Source: Jackrogersella multiformis (taxonomy: Eukaryota > Ascomycota > Sordariomycetes > Xylariales > Hypoxylaceae). Taken from it: a stretch of 64,000 nt of DNA. Every line of letters begins with the position of its first letter. Positions within the stretch are counted from its first letter, which is position 1. Shown here one piece after another: positions 1 through 10,700 of this stretch. The notes beneath the pieces were generated by a model. That model saw nothing but the letters and a program-made list of their open reading frames with translations. It had not been told where the DNA came from and ran no database searches. The stretch spans positions 3,782,001 to 3,846,000 of the forward strand of contig CADCXD010000005.1 of the NCBI GenBank assembly GCA_902806575.1, written 5' to 3'. A program made the position numbers and the translations under genes.

Positions 1-138
1 TGTTTCCAGATCCGGTCGCATAATGCGTACTATCAGCTTCCCAGGGGCCTAGATCCTTTGCATGCACGCCCCGTAAATTGTCAGATCTACACTACATGCC
101 TACCACCTTGACACCTCATACATACATACATGTAAGTA

Positions 139-400
139 CGAAGGTTGAGGCCAAAAGTTTCGCACATGTGCCAAGGGCCTTACACAGTGTGCAATTAAAT
201 CAGCCACATATTAATACTATATCAGACTTTTACTACGCCTCAGATTTTATAATAATTACTTCGCTAAAGTCTAATGGCTAATTGCTATAAATTAAGGTAC
301 TAACCTATTAAGCCAAAAACGTAACACAGTACATAGAAACCTCACTTCATACGGCTTTTGCCCAGGAGCAGATGTGCGAAACTTTTGGCCTCAACCTTCG
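139..400. mobile_element. MITE-like element with perfect 29-bp terminal inverted repeats
   Basis: Bases 139-167 (CGAAGGTTGAGGCC...CGCACAT) are repeated as an exact reverse complement at 372-400. The 262-bp span is AT-rich, codes for nothing convincing and lies in a gene-poor spacer, which fits a short non-autonomous DNA transposon. No clear target-site duplication is visible at either edge, so the superfamily is unknown. A cruciform-forming inverted repeat of other origin remains possible. Confidence 0.6.
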
Positions 401-931
401 TGGCTAGGTAGGTAGTAATTAGGCTTATTGTAGTCACTGTAAAATGTTCCAGCCAGCTTAATAATATGATCTAAGGCGAAAACATACACTTAGTTGCCTA
501 CCTACCTAGGTACCTTAGGTAGGCGAGTTTTGAAAATTTGACTAATTTAATATCACCACGAGTATAAGAATCAGGAATTCGTCAATCTGAAGGCATGGGA
601 ATCTACTAAGGTAGGGATACGCGTTCACAAAGAGCGGTCAAAAGGCTGTCAGACCTAGTGGTCTTCGTTGTACGGAGAGAATGATTACCCGTTCGATTGG
701 TTGAGTGTAATCCGTACCTACCCCTATAGGTAAGGAGTATACGCGTCGTTAAATTATGCTTGCAGAGCCTCGATTCGATTCTAATTCCCATATTGACTTA
801 TACCCGAACCCTCCGTTTTAGTCCTACATTATGTCAGAATGAATTGATTCATAGTGTCGAGAATACAGGCAAGGAATCACTACGTGCTAGTATCAATTGG
901 ATAATACAAGTCTCGTCTGGATTAGGAATGG

Positions 932-942
932 TCGGCCTTCGA
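932..942. promoter_or_regulatory. Candidate AflR-type binding site TCGGCCTTCGA
   Basis: The half-palindrome TCGN5CGA is the core of the published AflR target (TCGSWNNSCGR). It lies 127 bp upstream of the start codon of the AflR-like regulator, a plausible autoregulation position. The inner bases match the extended consensus only partly. One copy of an 11-mer with six fixed bases can occur by chance, so this is a candidate. Confidence 0.35.
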
Positions 943-1068
943 ACCAAGAGTAGGTAATAATATACTTTAGTCAGATAGGATTCTGGTTTATTAAAATCCT
1001 AAAATACTGCCTCGTCGCCTAGAGTAGCACTCGTCTCATACAATTGCCGTCCCTAACAAATAGGCCCT

Positions 1069-2502
1069 ATGTCTCTCCAAAACCTTTCGTCTAATAACCA
1101 ATCACGACGTGTAGAGGGCGCCGAGTCTTTGAAGACGACCGGCCGGCTGCGTTCGGCATGTGATTCCTGCCATCAGGCCAAGATCAGATGTTCGGGAGGA
1201 AATCCCTGCTTAACCTGCCTGGTCTCCCAGGCTCACTGTACTTATAGCCCAGGTAGCCGTCTTGGTCGACCCAAAGGAAGTAAGAATAAACGAGCCGTAG
1301 TGAAGGAGAACAAGAACAGACAGGATAGGATAGACGAAACCAAGAAGACCAACAGCGCGGATGTCCATTGGGACTCAGACCCCAGCCGGCGGCGAGAGCA
1401 GCAGCAACCGGGCTCGATGCCACTGGGGTTCGACTTCGAGCATGGATTTAATACCGGCCGTGCCGAAAATCTCTCTTCCGATAGCAACCCTAATCTTGCG
1501 CTCAATCCTAACTTCACTTCCTTTGGGTCAACAAGCGGGATGTGTACGCATAGGAGGCCAGAAGAGAATCTGAATGCACCGTTTACCTGTGTAAGCATAC
1601 CTACTATCTAGCTGTTTTATCTTTCTTTAGCGACTGACTGCTAGCCTATCTTGCAGCCTTGTACTGCCGCCCAGTCACCATATCACGAGTTAAACTTTGA
1701 CACGCCAGACTCCTCCTCATACGACAGTGGATATACTACCGGCGCTGTCAGCTCATCAGCAGATGATGTGGCATTACCCAGCCCCAGTAGTGCTGTCTCC
1801 CCAGGAGGCAAGCCGGCACCCCTTAGCGAAAACACATTTACAGTTCCGGAGCTACCTCATTGTCCATGTCTCCAGCAGCAGATCCACCTAATATATCAGC
1901 TTGGAGATCTTCAGTGTTCCAGTACCTGCGGCCCCACTATCGATGGGGTTCTTCGCGGAGTCCAGTTGGCCCAGATTCCCTGGAAGGCCGTGATGGAATG
2001 TAGCCTGTGTCAAAGTAAAGACGAGCAAAAAGAGTGCTTTCTCCTATTCGCCACGAGTATTCGCATCCTTCTCTCCTCGTTCCAGAAATTGAACGCAAGC
2101 TCTCACAAAAACGACGCTTCATATGGGGCTGCTATAGGAACGACCTTTCCGGGCACCTGTGACGTCGAGGTCTCCGTAGGTAGTTTTAAGTTGAAGGGGG
2201 ACACAAAGGAGGAAGTTATGGCAGTGGTGACCCGGAGGGCACTACAAAGCGTCACGGCGGCGCTGCTCCACCTATGGGAGCGTGCCGGTAGGCCAAGACA
2301 ACAGCCCGTCGCTGGCCGCGACCGGAAGAGTAGCACAACCATGCCCGCCTCCGAATCTCCTGTCAGAATCCTTACCAAAAAGGTACCGGAGTGTCACCAG
2401 TCGCCCTGTCTCGATTCCATCCCGAATTTCGGCGCGGAAGATATAGGAGCTCTTCTAAATAGTCTACACTGTATTATGCAAGCCATAAAGCAAGATCTTT
2501 GA
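1069..2502 (+). CDS. AflR-like Zn(II)2Cys6 transcription factor
   Basis: Two exons, 1069-1590 and 1657-2502 (455 aa), split by a 66-nt intron with GTAAGC donor, a CTGAC branch site and TTGCAG acceptor. Residues 31-57 carry the complete zinc cluster C31-x2-C34-x6-C41-x5-C47-x2-C50-x6-C57, followed by a basic linker with LGRPKGSKNKR, as in AflR-type regulators. The C-terminal half has the AflR-family features of a Cys-rich patch (HCPCLQQQ near residue 245, then ECSLC) and a helical stretch (CFLLFATSIRILLSSF). Known relatives are nuclear, pathway-specific activators of polyketide clusters. Its neighbours are a flavin monooxygenase and a non-reducing PKS, so it most likely controls them; a TCGN5CGA site precedes its own start. 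The family call is strong; the target genes are inferred. Confidence 0.88.
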
Positions 2503-3338
2503 GTTCATCCACGGGAACTTCGTGTATCTAGATTATCGTGTACAAGTTCTACTTAGGTAACCTAAGTGGTTTTCGAGCAACCCTAGCCGTATTATTATAT
2601 ATTAATACTATTATTTGCGGAGTAAGATAACCTACCCATCAGCAAATCACCCCTATTAAAGGTAACTGACTATTTATTTTCTTTTCGACAAGACTAGATG
2701 TCTCAAACTACCTAGCTAGGTTAAGTTCTTTCTATTGGAAACAATAACGTGCTATTAAAAAGCTATGTTTGGTAAGGTTAATAATTTCACTAGACGCAGT
2801 TGCAGCTATCTAATGGCTTAGAAATAATATACGGACCAGAGTCACACTGGAAGGCCCTGCTTCGAAATAGCGGTAACCACCTGGGCAGCTGAGTCAGCTT
2901 ATAGAATTTTACTACTTAGAAACTTGGCAAATAAAAATTGCAGATTTAAATCATGCAAAAGCAAATACAACTAACCTAATGAATCATCAATACATTTTAC
3001 ATAACCCCTTCATTCGACAACTGAGGTCCTTTTCCTAATCCGTATCGTACGAGTAGGTAAAGTGAAACCATGATCCTTCGTCCCACTATTAGATGATATA
3101 GGAAAATGCCCGAGGAAGTTTCCGATGCGGTATACTTCATTCCGCTAGACGGTTTTCTGCAACATGCATATCGAAACTTCTTTAATACATCATGATTCCT
3201 AAGCTTCATGGAAATCCCCCGGAAATGAGAATTTCTATATCGAAAATAAACTAATAAAGCTGGGTGGCATACCGCATACGTCTATCTACTTCAAAATTGG
3301 TCAGGTTAGGCATCCAAAGGATTTTCCGGGTCCCTAAA
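2503..3338. other. Spacer between regulator and monooxygenase
   Basis: AT-rich 836-bp spacer. I see no gene, repeat element or TCGN5CGR site. It should hold the regulator's 3' end and the promoter of the monooxygenase. Confidence 0.5.
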
Positions 3339-5043
3339 ATGCCCCTTCAAGTGATTGTTGTCGGCGCTGGCATCGGCGGTCTTTGCACTGCTGTCGCACT
3401 GCAGCAGGCCGGCCATTCTGTTAAGGTATGGTGACACGATTACTCATTATCCATTACATTGAGGTTCGTCAAATATGCCAACAGAATACAGGTACTGGAG
3501 AAGTCTGCCTTTGCCGCCGAAGTAGGCGCCGCTCTCTTAATCACTCCTAATGGGGAACGCGTACTCTCTCGCCTGGGCTTCGATTTCAAGAGGGCCCGAG
3601 CTGACGACATGACATGCTTCGAGGTAATGGACGGTATTACGTTCAAGCCTCTCCACCGTGCCGACCTAAGCAACGCTCGCGAAGAATACGGTGCACCGCT
3701 ATACACAGTCCACCGCGTGGACCTGCATACCGAACTTCTGAATCTAACCTCGGCTCTAGACCTTCAGTTATCATCAAAGGTGGTGGCAGCCGATGCGGAA
3801 CAAGGCTTTGTGCTTCTCGAAGATGGGACAAAGCATTATGCCGACCTTATCGTCGGAGCCGACGGTCTTCACTCAGTTCTAAGAGGTGTAGTTCTAGGTG
3901 ACCAGGAAACGGCCAAGCCGACTCCTTCGGGGATGAGCGCTTTTCGCTTCATGATCCCCACGTCTGACATAGAAGATGATCCGCATTTTCAAGAGTTGCA
4001 GAAGACGAAAGGAAGAGGCAACAGTGTCGTAGCGGACACGAGTACCCAGACGGAGCGCCATATGGTGTGGTACACTTGTCGAGAGTATGTCTCCCCCTTG
4101 CCGTGGCGTCAGTAAGAATATGAAACTCAATATTTGCGCAGTGGGCAGGTCCAAAACTTTGCAGGCGTTCACGAAAGCGTTCACAAGGGTGACGAAGGTA
4201 AGTTCAAGGGGATCAGATACGAATACTACTACAAGAGCTGACCAATACCTATCAAGACATGAAGACCCTCATGCTAGAGCAATTTGGTCATTATCACCCC
4301 AGTCTGGTTCATATCATCAAGTAGGCCCCTAGCCTTCCTCAGCATCATTATCAGATAGATCGCTAAAAGTCCATCTAGCGTCGCCCCCAATGTTACCGTC
4401 TGGCCTCTTTCCTATCACGACCCGCTTCCGACTTGGCACCGAGGAAAAGTTGTCCTAGTCGGCGATGCTGCCCATCCGGTACGTAATATTTAACTCATGT
4501 TCATACTATTCCTCAATTTTCTACCCTATCTCGAAATTCTCACGCGGAGATAATGCAGATGCTTCCGTTCGGGGCGCAAGGAGCAAATCAGGCCATCGAA
4601 GACGCGGGGGCCTTAGGGGCCCTTTTTGGCGGAGGTGAATCCGCAGCCGACGTTCCTAATCGACTTTCCCTCTACGAGAAGGCTCGTCGGTTGCGCGCTT
4701 CGAGGGTCCAGTCACTATCTAGGGTCCGACTGGGCAAAGAGAAAGAGGTGGAGGACAGGGTTCGGCAATACGCCGATCCCCCAGGTTCTGGTACGTTTCA
4801 CCAATTTTCTAGTGGTCTCATATTTAAACGGACCTATATTCATTTTATATCGATGTGGCATTGAGATCGTGCTATGGCTGACGGATCTTTGTATTAGACG
4901 TACCAACATCATTTCTTGAACGTCTAGCTCATGATTATAGGTAAGTCTAGCTGGCGTCATCGGCTTAAAGGCGCGAACTAACACTGTCTGTTAGGGCTGA
5001 TGTGTTCAAAACATGTGAAGAAGCGTTGGCTAAGGATAATTAG
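3339..5043 (+). CDS. FAD-dependent monooxygenase, salicylate hydroxylase type
   Basis: I assemble eight exons: 3339-3425, 3492-4084, 4142-4197, 4257-4320, 4370-4478, 4559-4790, 4898-4940 and 4995-5043. They sum to 1233 nt (410 aa) with continuous frame. Group A flavoprotein signatures are in order: the dinucleotide motif GAGIGG at residues 9-14, GADGLHS near 150, and VGDAAHP near 297-303 followed across an intron by MLPFGAQGANQAIED. The length matches single-component aromatic hydroxylases that use NAD(P)H and O2. Standing between the regulator and the non-reducing PKS, it probably hydroxylates the aromatic PKS product, possibly with decarboxylation or dearomatisation; which one cannot be read from sequence. 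The intron at 4321-4369 has a weak acceptor (AAAAG), but it is the only choice found that keeps the conserved frame. Confidence 0.87.
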
Positions 5044-6737
5044 AATGACCTATTCATTAAAACTCATTTATGAAGTAACATGGGCATATATGAGAGATAG
5101 CATTAGTGTAAATGATAGGTTTATTTACTACCTAGAAAGGTATTCATAGTTGGTTTCCAACGTAACCAACAACATTTCGTCATTTCCGTGATATTTTAGA
5201 ACATGCATTAATGGAGTAACCTGAAATCCGGTTTAATATTGAAGCTATGACATTCTGTGACTCAATATCACCACTGTAAAAATGATCATATATAACATTA
5301 TACTTTAATAATCAATAAATGTCCCACGAGATAGCAAAAAGCTTAACTTAGCACTTAGATTATAATGTCCGCCGAGCACCGAGCCCCGGATCGGACCCTC
5401 TATGTTGAGTGATACGGAAGATAATCACCGAGCAAATCGGGATTACTTTGGTATCTCCCTGAATTAGCGATTAGGGTTGGCGTTTTGTAACACCAAAGGC
5501 AAATGGTCTAATTTGAAATGGACCCCCAAATTCCTTAATCATTCTCGTGATAATAGAACACAACGCATAAGAAGCCTAAAATCGGCGTGGCGTCATCATA
5601 GGTAGAGGTCCGGGCTAGGTATACCTAACCGCACGCACCTGCCGCACCCAAACCCGCAAAGACTTTGGTCGTTAGTGGCGCGCGAACGGCAGCGTGCCGA
5701 GCTTTTACACTACCTAGATGCTGATGTGGCGTAAAGCTTAGCGGGCCGATCCGGAGATCTGTACCTAGCCATAATAAGGCTTAGTTTGCCTTGCCCATGA
5801 TCTTACCTAGGTATCCACTACATACCTAGTACACTAAGCGCTTATCTACCTAGTGTAGGTACCTAGGCACCCTAGGTAGAAGTACCCATAGCCTACCCCT
5901 CCCTTAACCCATCCATCCCTTGCTCCGTAGCCCTGAAATCGGTATAAAGATTTCTGCCTTATTGCTGTTGGACTTCTTCCTCCTGCAATGCGCGTCTGGG
6001 CAGTGACATTTCTTAGCAATATTAGTGGCGGTGCGGAGTTTCTAGACTTCCTAACTGAATAGCAAGGGCCATCGAAGCGCATCTACAGGGGAGCATTGTA
6101 ACGCTAAGATTCTTTCTAGGTAGCTGCATACCTACGTACATGTGAAGTACCTAGGTACTTAGGAATGTATGTAAAAGACGGTTTGTGCTTTTACATGCAT
6201 AGTAATACATAGGTACCTCGCTTAGCCTAGGTACCTAGGTACATCAAGAAGTCCTGTCATCGCATCCCTTTAATTGGTAGACGTCGTATAATTGGAAGAT
6301 TTGTCATGAAACATCATTAATGGACTTCTGGGTCTGGTCTGAGATTATGCACTTGGTATGGATTATCTTCAATAATATCAAAGGAAAAGTATCCTTGTGT
6401 GCTTGTTATCACTACCACTACCACGTCAGCATGGCATGTTGCTAGTATTGATGTTTATCTTCGGCATCATTGTTCCTAAGCTTGCCCTAATGGAAGTATA
6501 GCAAAGTTCAAGGATTTGATGAATGTGGGTGAATAAACCAAATCTAGCCTGAACTGCACTTTTGGATACCTATCCTTAGTTTGGTATATTGACCCATCTA
6601 CTTGCTTCCAATCTACCTAGGTACCTACCTAGGTAGGTACCTGGTGTTTATGATCTTTTCCTTTTACTGTTCTTTTATTTGGAGCCGTATATTCAGTCTC
6701 CACCGTGTAAGAGCCTCAATCAGATTGGGTACTTAGC

Positions 6738-6748
6738 TCGACCATCGA
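6738..6748. promoter_or_regulatory. TCGN5CGA site (TCGACCATCGA), weak candidate
   Basis: Matches the short AflR core but not the extended consensus. It lies about 980 bp upstream of the PKS start, close to one arm of a GAGCCTC/GAGGCTC inverted pair. Lower weight than the site at 7216. Confidence 0.25.
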
Positions 6749-7215
6749 GGCTCTAAACAAAATACCTAACCTATAGGATCACGATCCTTCACATCAAACA
6801 GGGTCTTCGTTTGAGAGACATGGGGTGAATCATCACCTGGGCAGTGACAGATCCGTACATCTCCCCATCCGTTTCTAGTACAAACATAATACAATACGGC
6901 TCTACATAGTAGTGTAATAACGCAAGGGCTATGGTTCTAAACCAGGGTCATATCATGTCAGATGCCTACTACTACTATGTAACTGTGCCGCTCCTGCACA
7001 GCCGGATTTCCACTAACAGCCTTCTTCCAGATAACGAGGTTGCAGATGAACCACAAGTTGTAAGAAGGAGACCCTGGTCTAGTGCAGATACGTATATCTT
7101 ACTAAGGGTTTAATAAGGCTCTGAATGGTAGAAGCTGATATATTCCCCGATATATATATTTTTAAGCTTATTTCGACACTCTCGTGAAATAATAATAGCC
7201 GAGAATGGGAAATTC

Positions 7216-7226
7216 TCGGTCAGCGA
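7216..7226. promoter_or_regulatory. AflR-type binding site TCGGTCAGCGA
   Basis: This 11-mer fits every position of the published AflR consensus TCGSWNNSCGR and lies 500 bp upstream of the PKS start codon. With an AflR-like gene two genes away, it is the best candidate operator in the window. Confidence 0.45.
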
Positions 7227-7725
7227 AGTAAGCAACAGTTGCGGGCCAGATTAGACAGGCGAGGGCAAATGGATCATCTACCTAAAGACAAACATGTGGG
7301 TTTAGTTTGCGTATCGTGGCGCCCTTGTCTATACCATGAACTTGTGGATAGGGGGGGTGTCTAGCCTCCTCTTTCTCTATTGCCTCCTAAGCTGCTCGAG
7401 TAAGCGGATGTAGATCACCCCAGAAGAGAGTTCCCTTTATGAGAAGGATCATACACTGTAAAAAAATCCTGTTTGCGTAAAATTGGTAGATAAGCTCTCT
7501 TTATAAGCACATTTCCCCGACATCTCGAAAATTGTTTTTATCATCTGCCAAAGACTTTAACATATAGATCCCATGAATCAACTTCATGACTAAAGAGTGA
7601 ACAACTTACTTACGGATAATATCCCAGTTACTGTCTTACCCTCAACTACCTCACTACGAGCTCGACGTTCAGTGGACTTGCTTTCCCATATATTAGCACG
7701 ATCAAACTTGGGTCTTTTGAGCAAG

Positions 7726-10700
7726 ATGCATGCAACTATCACCAAAACGACCGAGAACAATTTATTGTTATTCGGACCTCAATTTCCACGGCTCGTCCCA
7801 AGTCGTCTGACAGAACTTCGGAGAACCATTCGAGAGGACCCTAACCTCGACTTCCTCGTTCAGATCGTCAAGGAACTACCCTCCCTATGGACTGCCACTA
7901 TTCAACCAAGCTGTCCCCGTCTTGAGCCTCTTTTGAACGCCAAAGAGAAATTGCAACAGCTCGTGGCATTCATCGAGGGCGAGGCCGAGGAGGCGCCCCG
8001 GCTGGCACACCCTTGCAATTTACTTCTTGCCCCTTTGACCGTCATCGCCCAGATTGCCGACTATGTTCGTTTCGGTCACCAGGGCACCGTCCAGGGATTC
8101 TGTATCGGCTTCTTATCCGCTGCTGCTGTAGCCAGTGCGCGGAACGAGGCCGAGCTTGAGCAGTGGACAGCCTCTGCCGTTCGATTAGCTGTCGCTATTG
8201 GAGGAATCGTCGATTTCGACGAGCAGGAACGATCAAATGGGAATAACTCGTCCGAATACAGCTCTATATGGTCGGTTCACTGGACGTCAACCTTGGAAAA
8301 GGAGCATCTCAACAAGACGCTGGCGTCTTTCCCCGAGGTAAGTTCTCATACCGTTTTCTTGCCTGATTATCACCCATAGCTTACATGATTCGCAGGCGTA
8401 CATCTCATGCGTCACCGACGTGGATAGAGTTACGATCACAATACCAGAGAAACACTTCATGAAATTCTCTAGGCAACTTGCGGACGGTGGATTGTCCGCT
8501 CAGCCGATCGGCGTCTGCGGTAGATTTCACACGTCTAGACCAGGTAGACAGGAGTTGGTGCAGCAAGTAAAGTCGCTATGCCAGCAGAACCAAGGTTTCC
8601 AATTCCCCGCGGTCGAGAACCTGACTTTACCCCTGAGATCCACCTCGGACACCGAAGTGATCACAAGCGGGGTGCTTCATGACATCGCTTTGAACTGCAT
8701 CCTGGTAGATGTATGCAAGTGGTACGGAACGGTACAAGCAGCCTTGGATGTGTGGGACGGGCAGCCGGTGAACGTGACCACAATCGGCAACAGTTCAGGA
8801 GCCATTCCTCGCTCCCTGAAATCGGTCATAGCCGTCGATGAATATCTTGCCCAGTCTTCGCAGATGTCAAGCCCGCCTTATAATACTACGCGTAACAGCG
8901 GTTTGTCGACAGGACAGACGACACCGTACAGTAGTAGTCCTCCCCCAGAAGATACAGGAGCCATGCAGCCAATCGCCGTGATTGGCATGGCGTGCCGCTA
9001 CTCGCAGGCTGACTCCCTCGAGGATCTCTGGTCCTTGATCAACTCGGGCAAAAATACGACGACCACTGTGCCTGAAGGTCGGTTCAAATCCCAAGAATCG
9101 TGGCGTACACCTAAGGGGCCCTTCTTCGGCAACTTCATACAGGATCCCGACGTATTTGATCACCGTTTCTTCGGCATGTCCGCGAGGGAGGCTGCCTCGA
9201 TGGATCCCCAGCAGAGGCTTCTACTCCAGGTGTCGTACGAAGCCATGGAATCCGCCGGGTACGCAGATGGGTCCGAGTCGCCGAGTCGCCCGGTGGGTTG
9301 CTATGTGGGCGCGGGCTACGTCGAATACGAAGACAACATCGCGTCGGAGCACGCAAATGCTTTCTCGGCTACAGGCGCTATTCGAGCCTTTATCAGCGGC
9401 AGGGTCAGTCATTACTTCGGTTGGACTGGACCTTCGGTTGTATTCGACACCGCATGCTCTTCCTCGGCGGTGGCTATACACTCGGCCTGCAAGGCCCTGC
9501 AGACCAACGACTGCTCCGTCGCCATTGCGGGCGGTGTCAGTGTGATTACAAGTCCCACGTTTTACCAAAACCTGGCTGCCGCCTCTTTTCTCAGCCCGAC
9601 TGGCGCTTCGAAGGCCTTCGACGCCTCAGCAAATGGATACTGTCGAGGTGAGGGTGCCGGCATGCTAGTCCTAAAGCCGCTAGCCCAAGCTATAGCCGAC
9701 AATGACAGAATCCTCGGTACCATTGAAGGATCGGCAGTCAATCAAAACTCGAATTGCAGCCCTATCACCGTGCCGGATTCAACGTCACAGAGCGATTTGT
9801 ATCTCCGGGCTCTTGCCGGCGGTGGAATCTCGCCTTTCGACGTCACTTATGTAGAGGCACATGGAACAGGTAAGTTAGAAATCCCCCGTAAAAAAGTTGC
9901 TCTGTAAGACTAGGTGTATCCTGGAAGCTTTTTTACAAGTCACGACAAGGCAGTGTTGAAAGAGAGACTCACACGAGACATTTAGGGACCCCGGTGGGCG
10001 ACCCCATCGAGTGCGCAAGCATCCGTACCGCGTTCGGCAGCCCCAATCGGACTGAGGAGCTTGTAATCGGGTCGGTAAAGGACGTCATAGGACATACCGA
10101 GGCCGCCTCTGGTGTGGCAGGAGTCATCAAGGCGTTACTCATGATCCAGCACGGCAGTATTCCAAAGCAGCCGAACTTCACTCGCCTCAACCCCAAGATA
10201 CCCGCCTTGGAGCCTGACAGACTGGCCATTGCCGACAGATCTCGCCCGTGGCAGACTAGCAAAAGGAGGACGGCTCTCATCAACAACTATGGCGCAGCCG
10301 GGAGCAACGCCGCTATTGTAGTCCGGGAATACCGCTCTGACTTGACGCAAGATATCACAAGTACGATACCGGAGGGCATTACGGTCGAGTACCCGATTTT
10401 CCTATCAGCTAAGACGCCGGAGAGCTTGCGTGCGTATAGCGCCGCGCTGAGGTCATTCTTGGACCGCACCGACTCTATCACGCTGGGCGACGTGTCGTAT
10501 AACCTAGCTCGCAAGCAAAACAAGACGCTCGAGTATACGTCAACGTGGACTACCACAAGTCTTTCCGCTCTTAAGCAGGACCTGGAAGCTATCGCATCCG
10601 GCACGCGTCCCTTGGCCCAGAGGAAGGTGGATAAGAAGAAGACAGCTGTGGTGCCGTGGCCGGTGCCAGTAGTGCTTTGCTTCGGCGGCCAGACAGGTCG

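Larger units (their letters stand above)
1..1068. other. Spacer upstream of the AflR-like regulator
   Basis: No supported gene. It holds the MITE-like element at 139-400, a palindromic CCTAGGTA patch near 500-525 and one TCGN5CGA site at 932-942. The short open frames here have no family motif and cross the inverted repeats. Confidence 0.6.
5044..7725. other. 2.7-kb spacer upstream of the non-reducing PKS
   Basis: No convincing coding sequence. It has dense CCTAGGTA/TACCTAGG palindromes (about 5810-5880, 6115-6245 and 6610-6645), an inverted pair AGAGCCTC/GAGGCTCT around 6710-6755 and two TCGN5CGA sites. A spacer this long next to a large PKS gene suggests an extended promoter. Confidence 0.5.

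Noticed and set aside
78..957. Small open frames in the first kilobase
   Set aside because: They cross the inverted-repeat element or AT-rich spacer and have no recognisable domains.
5846..6082. 78-aa minus-strand frame upstream of the NR-PKS
   Set aside because: Begins and ends in TACCTAGG repeat sequence and has no motif.
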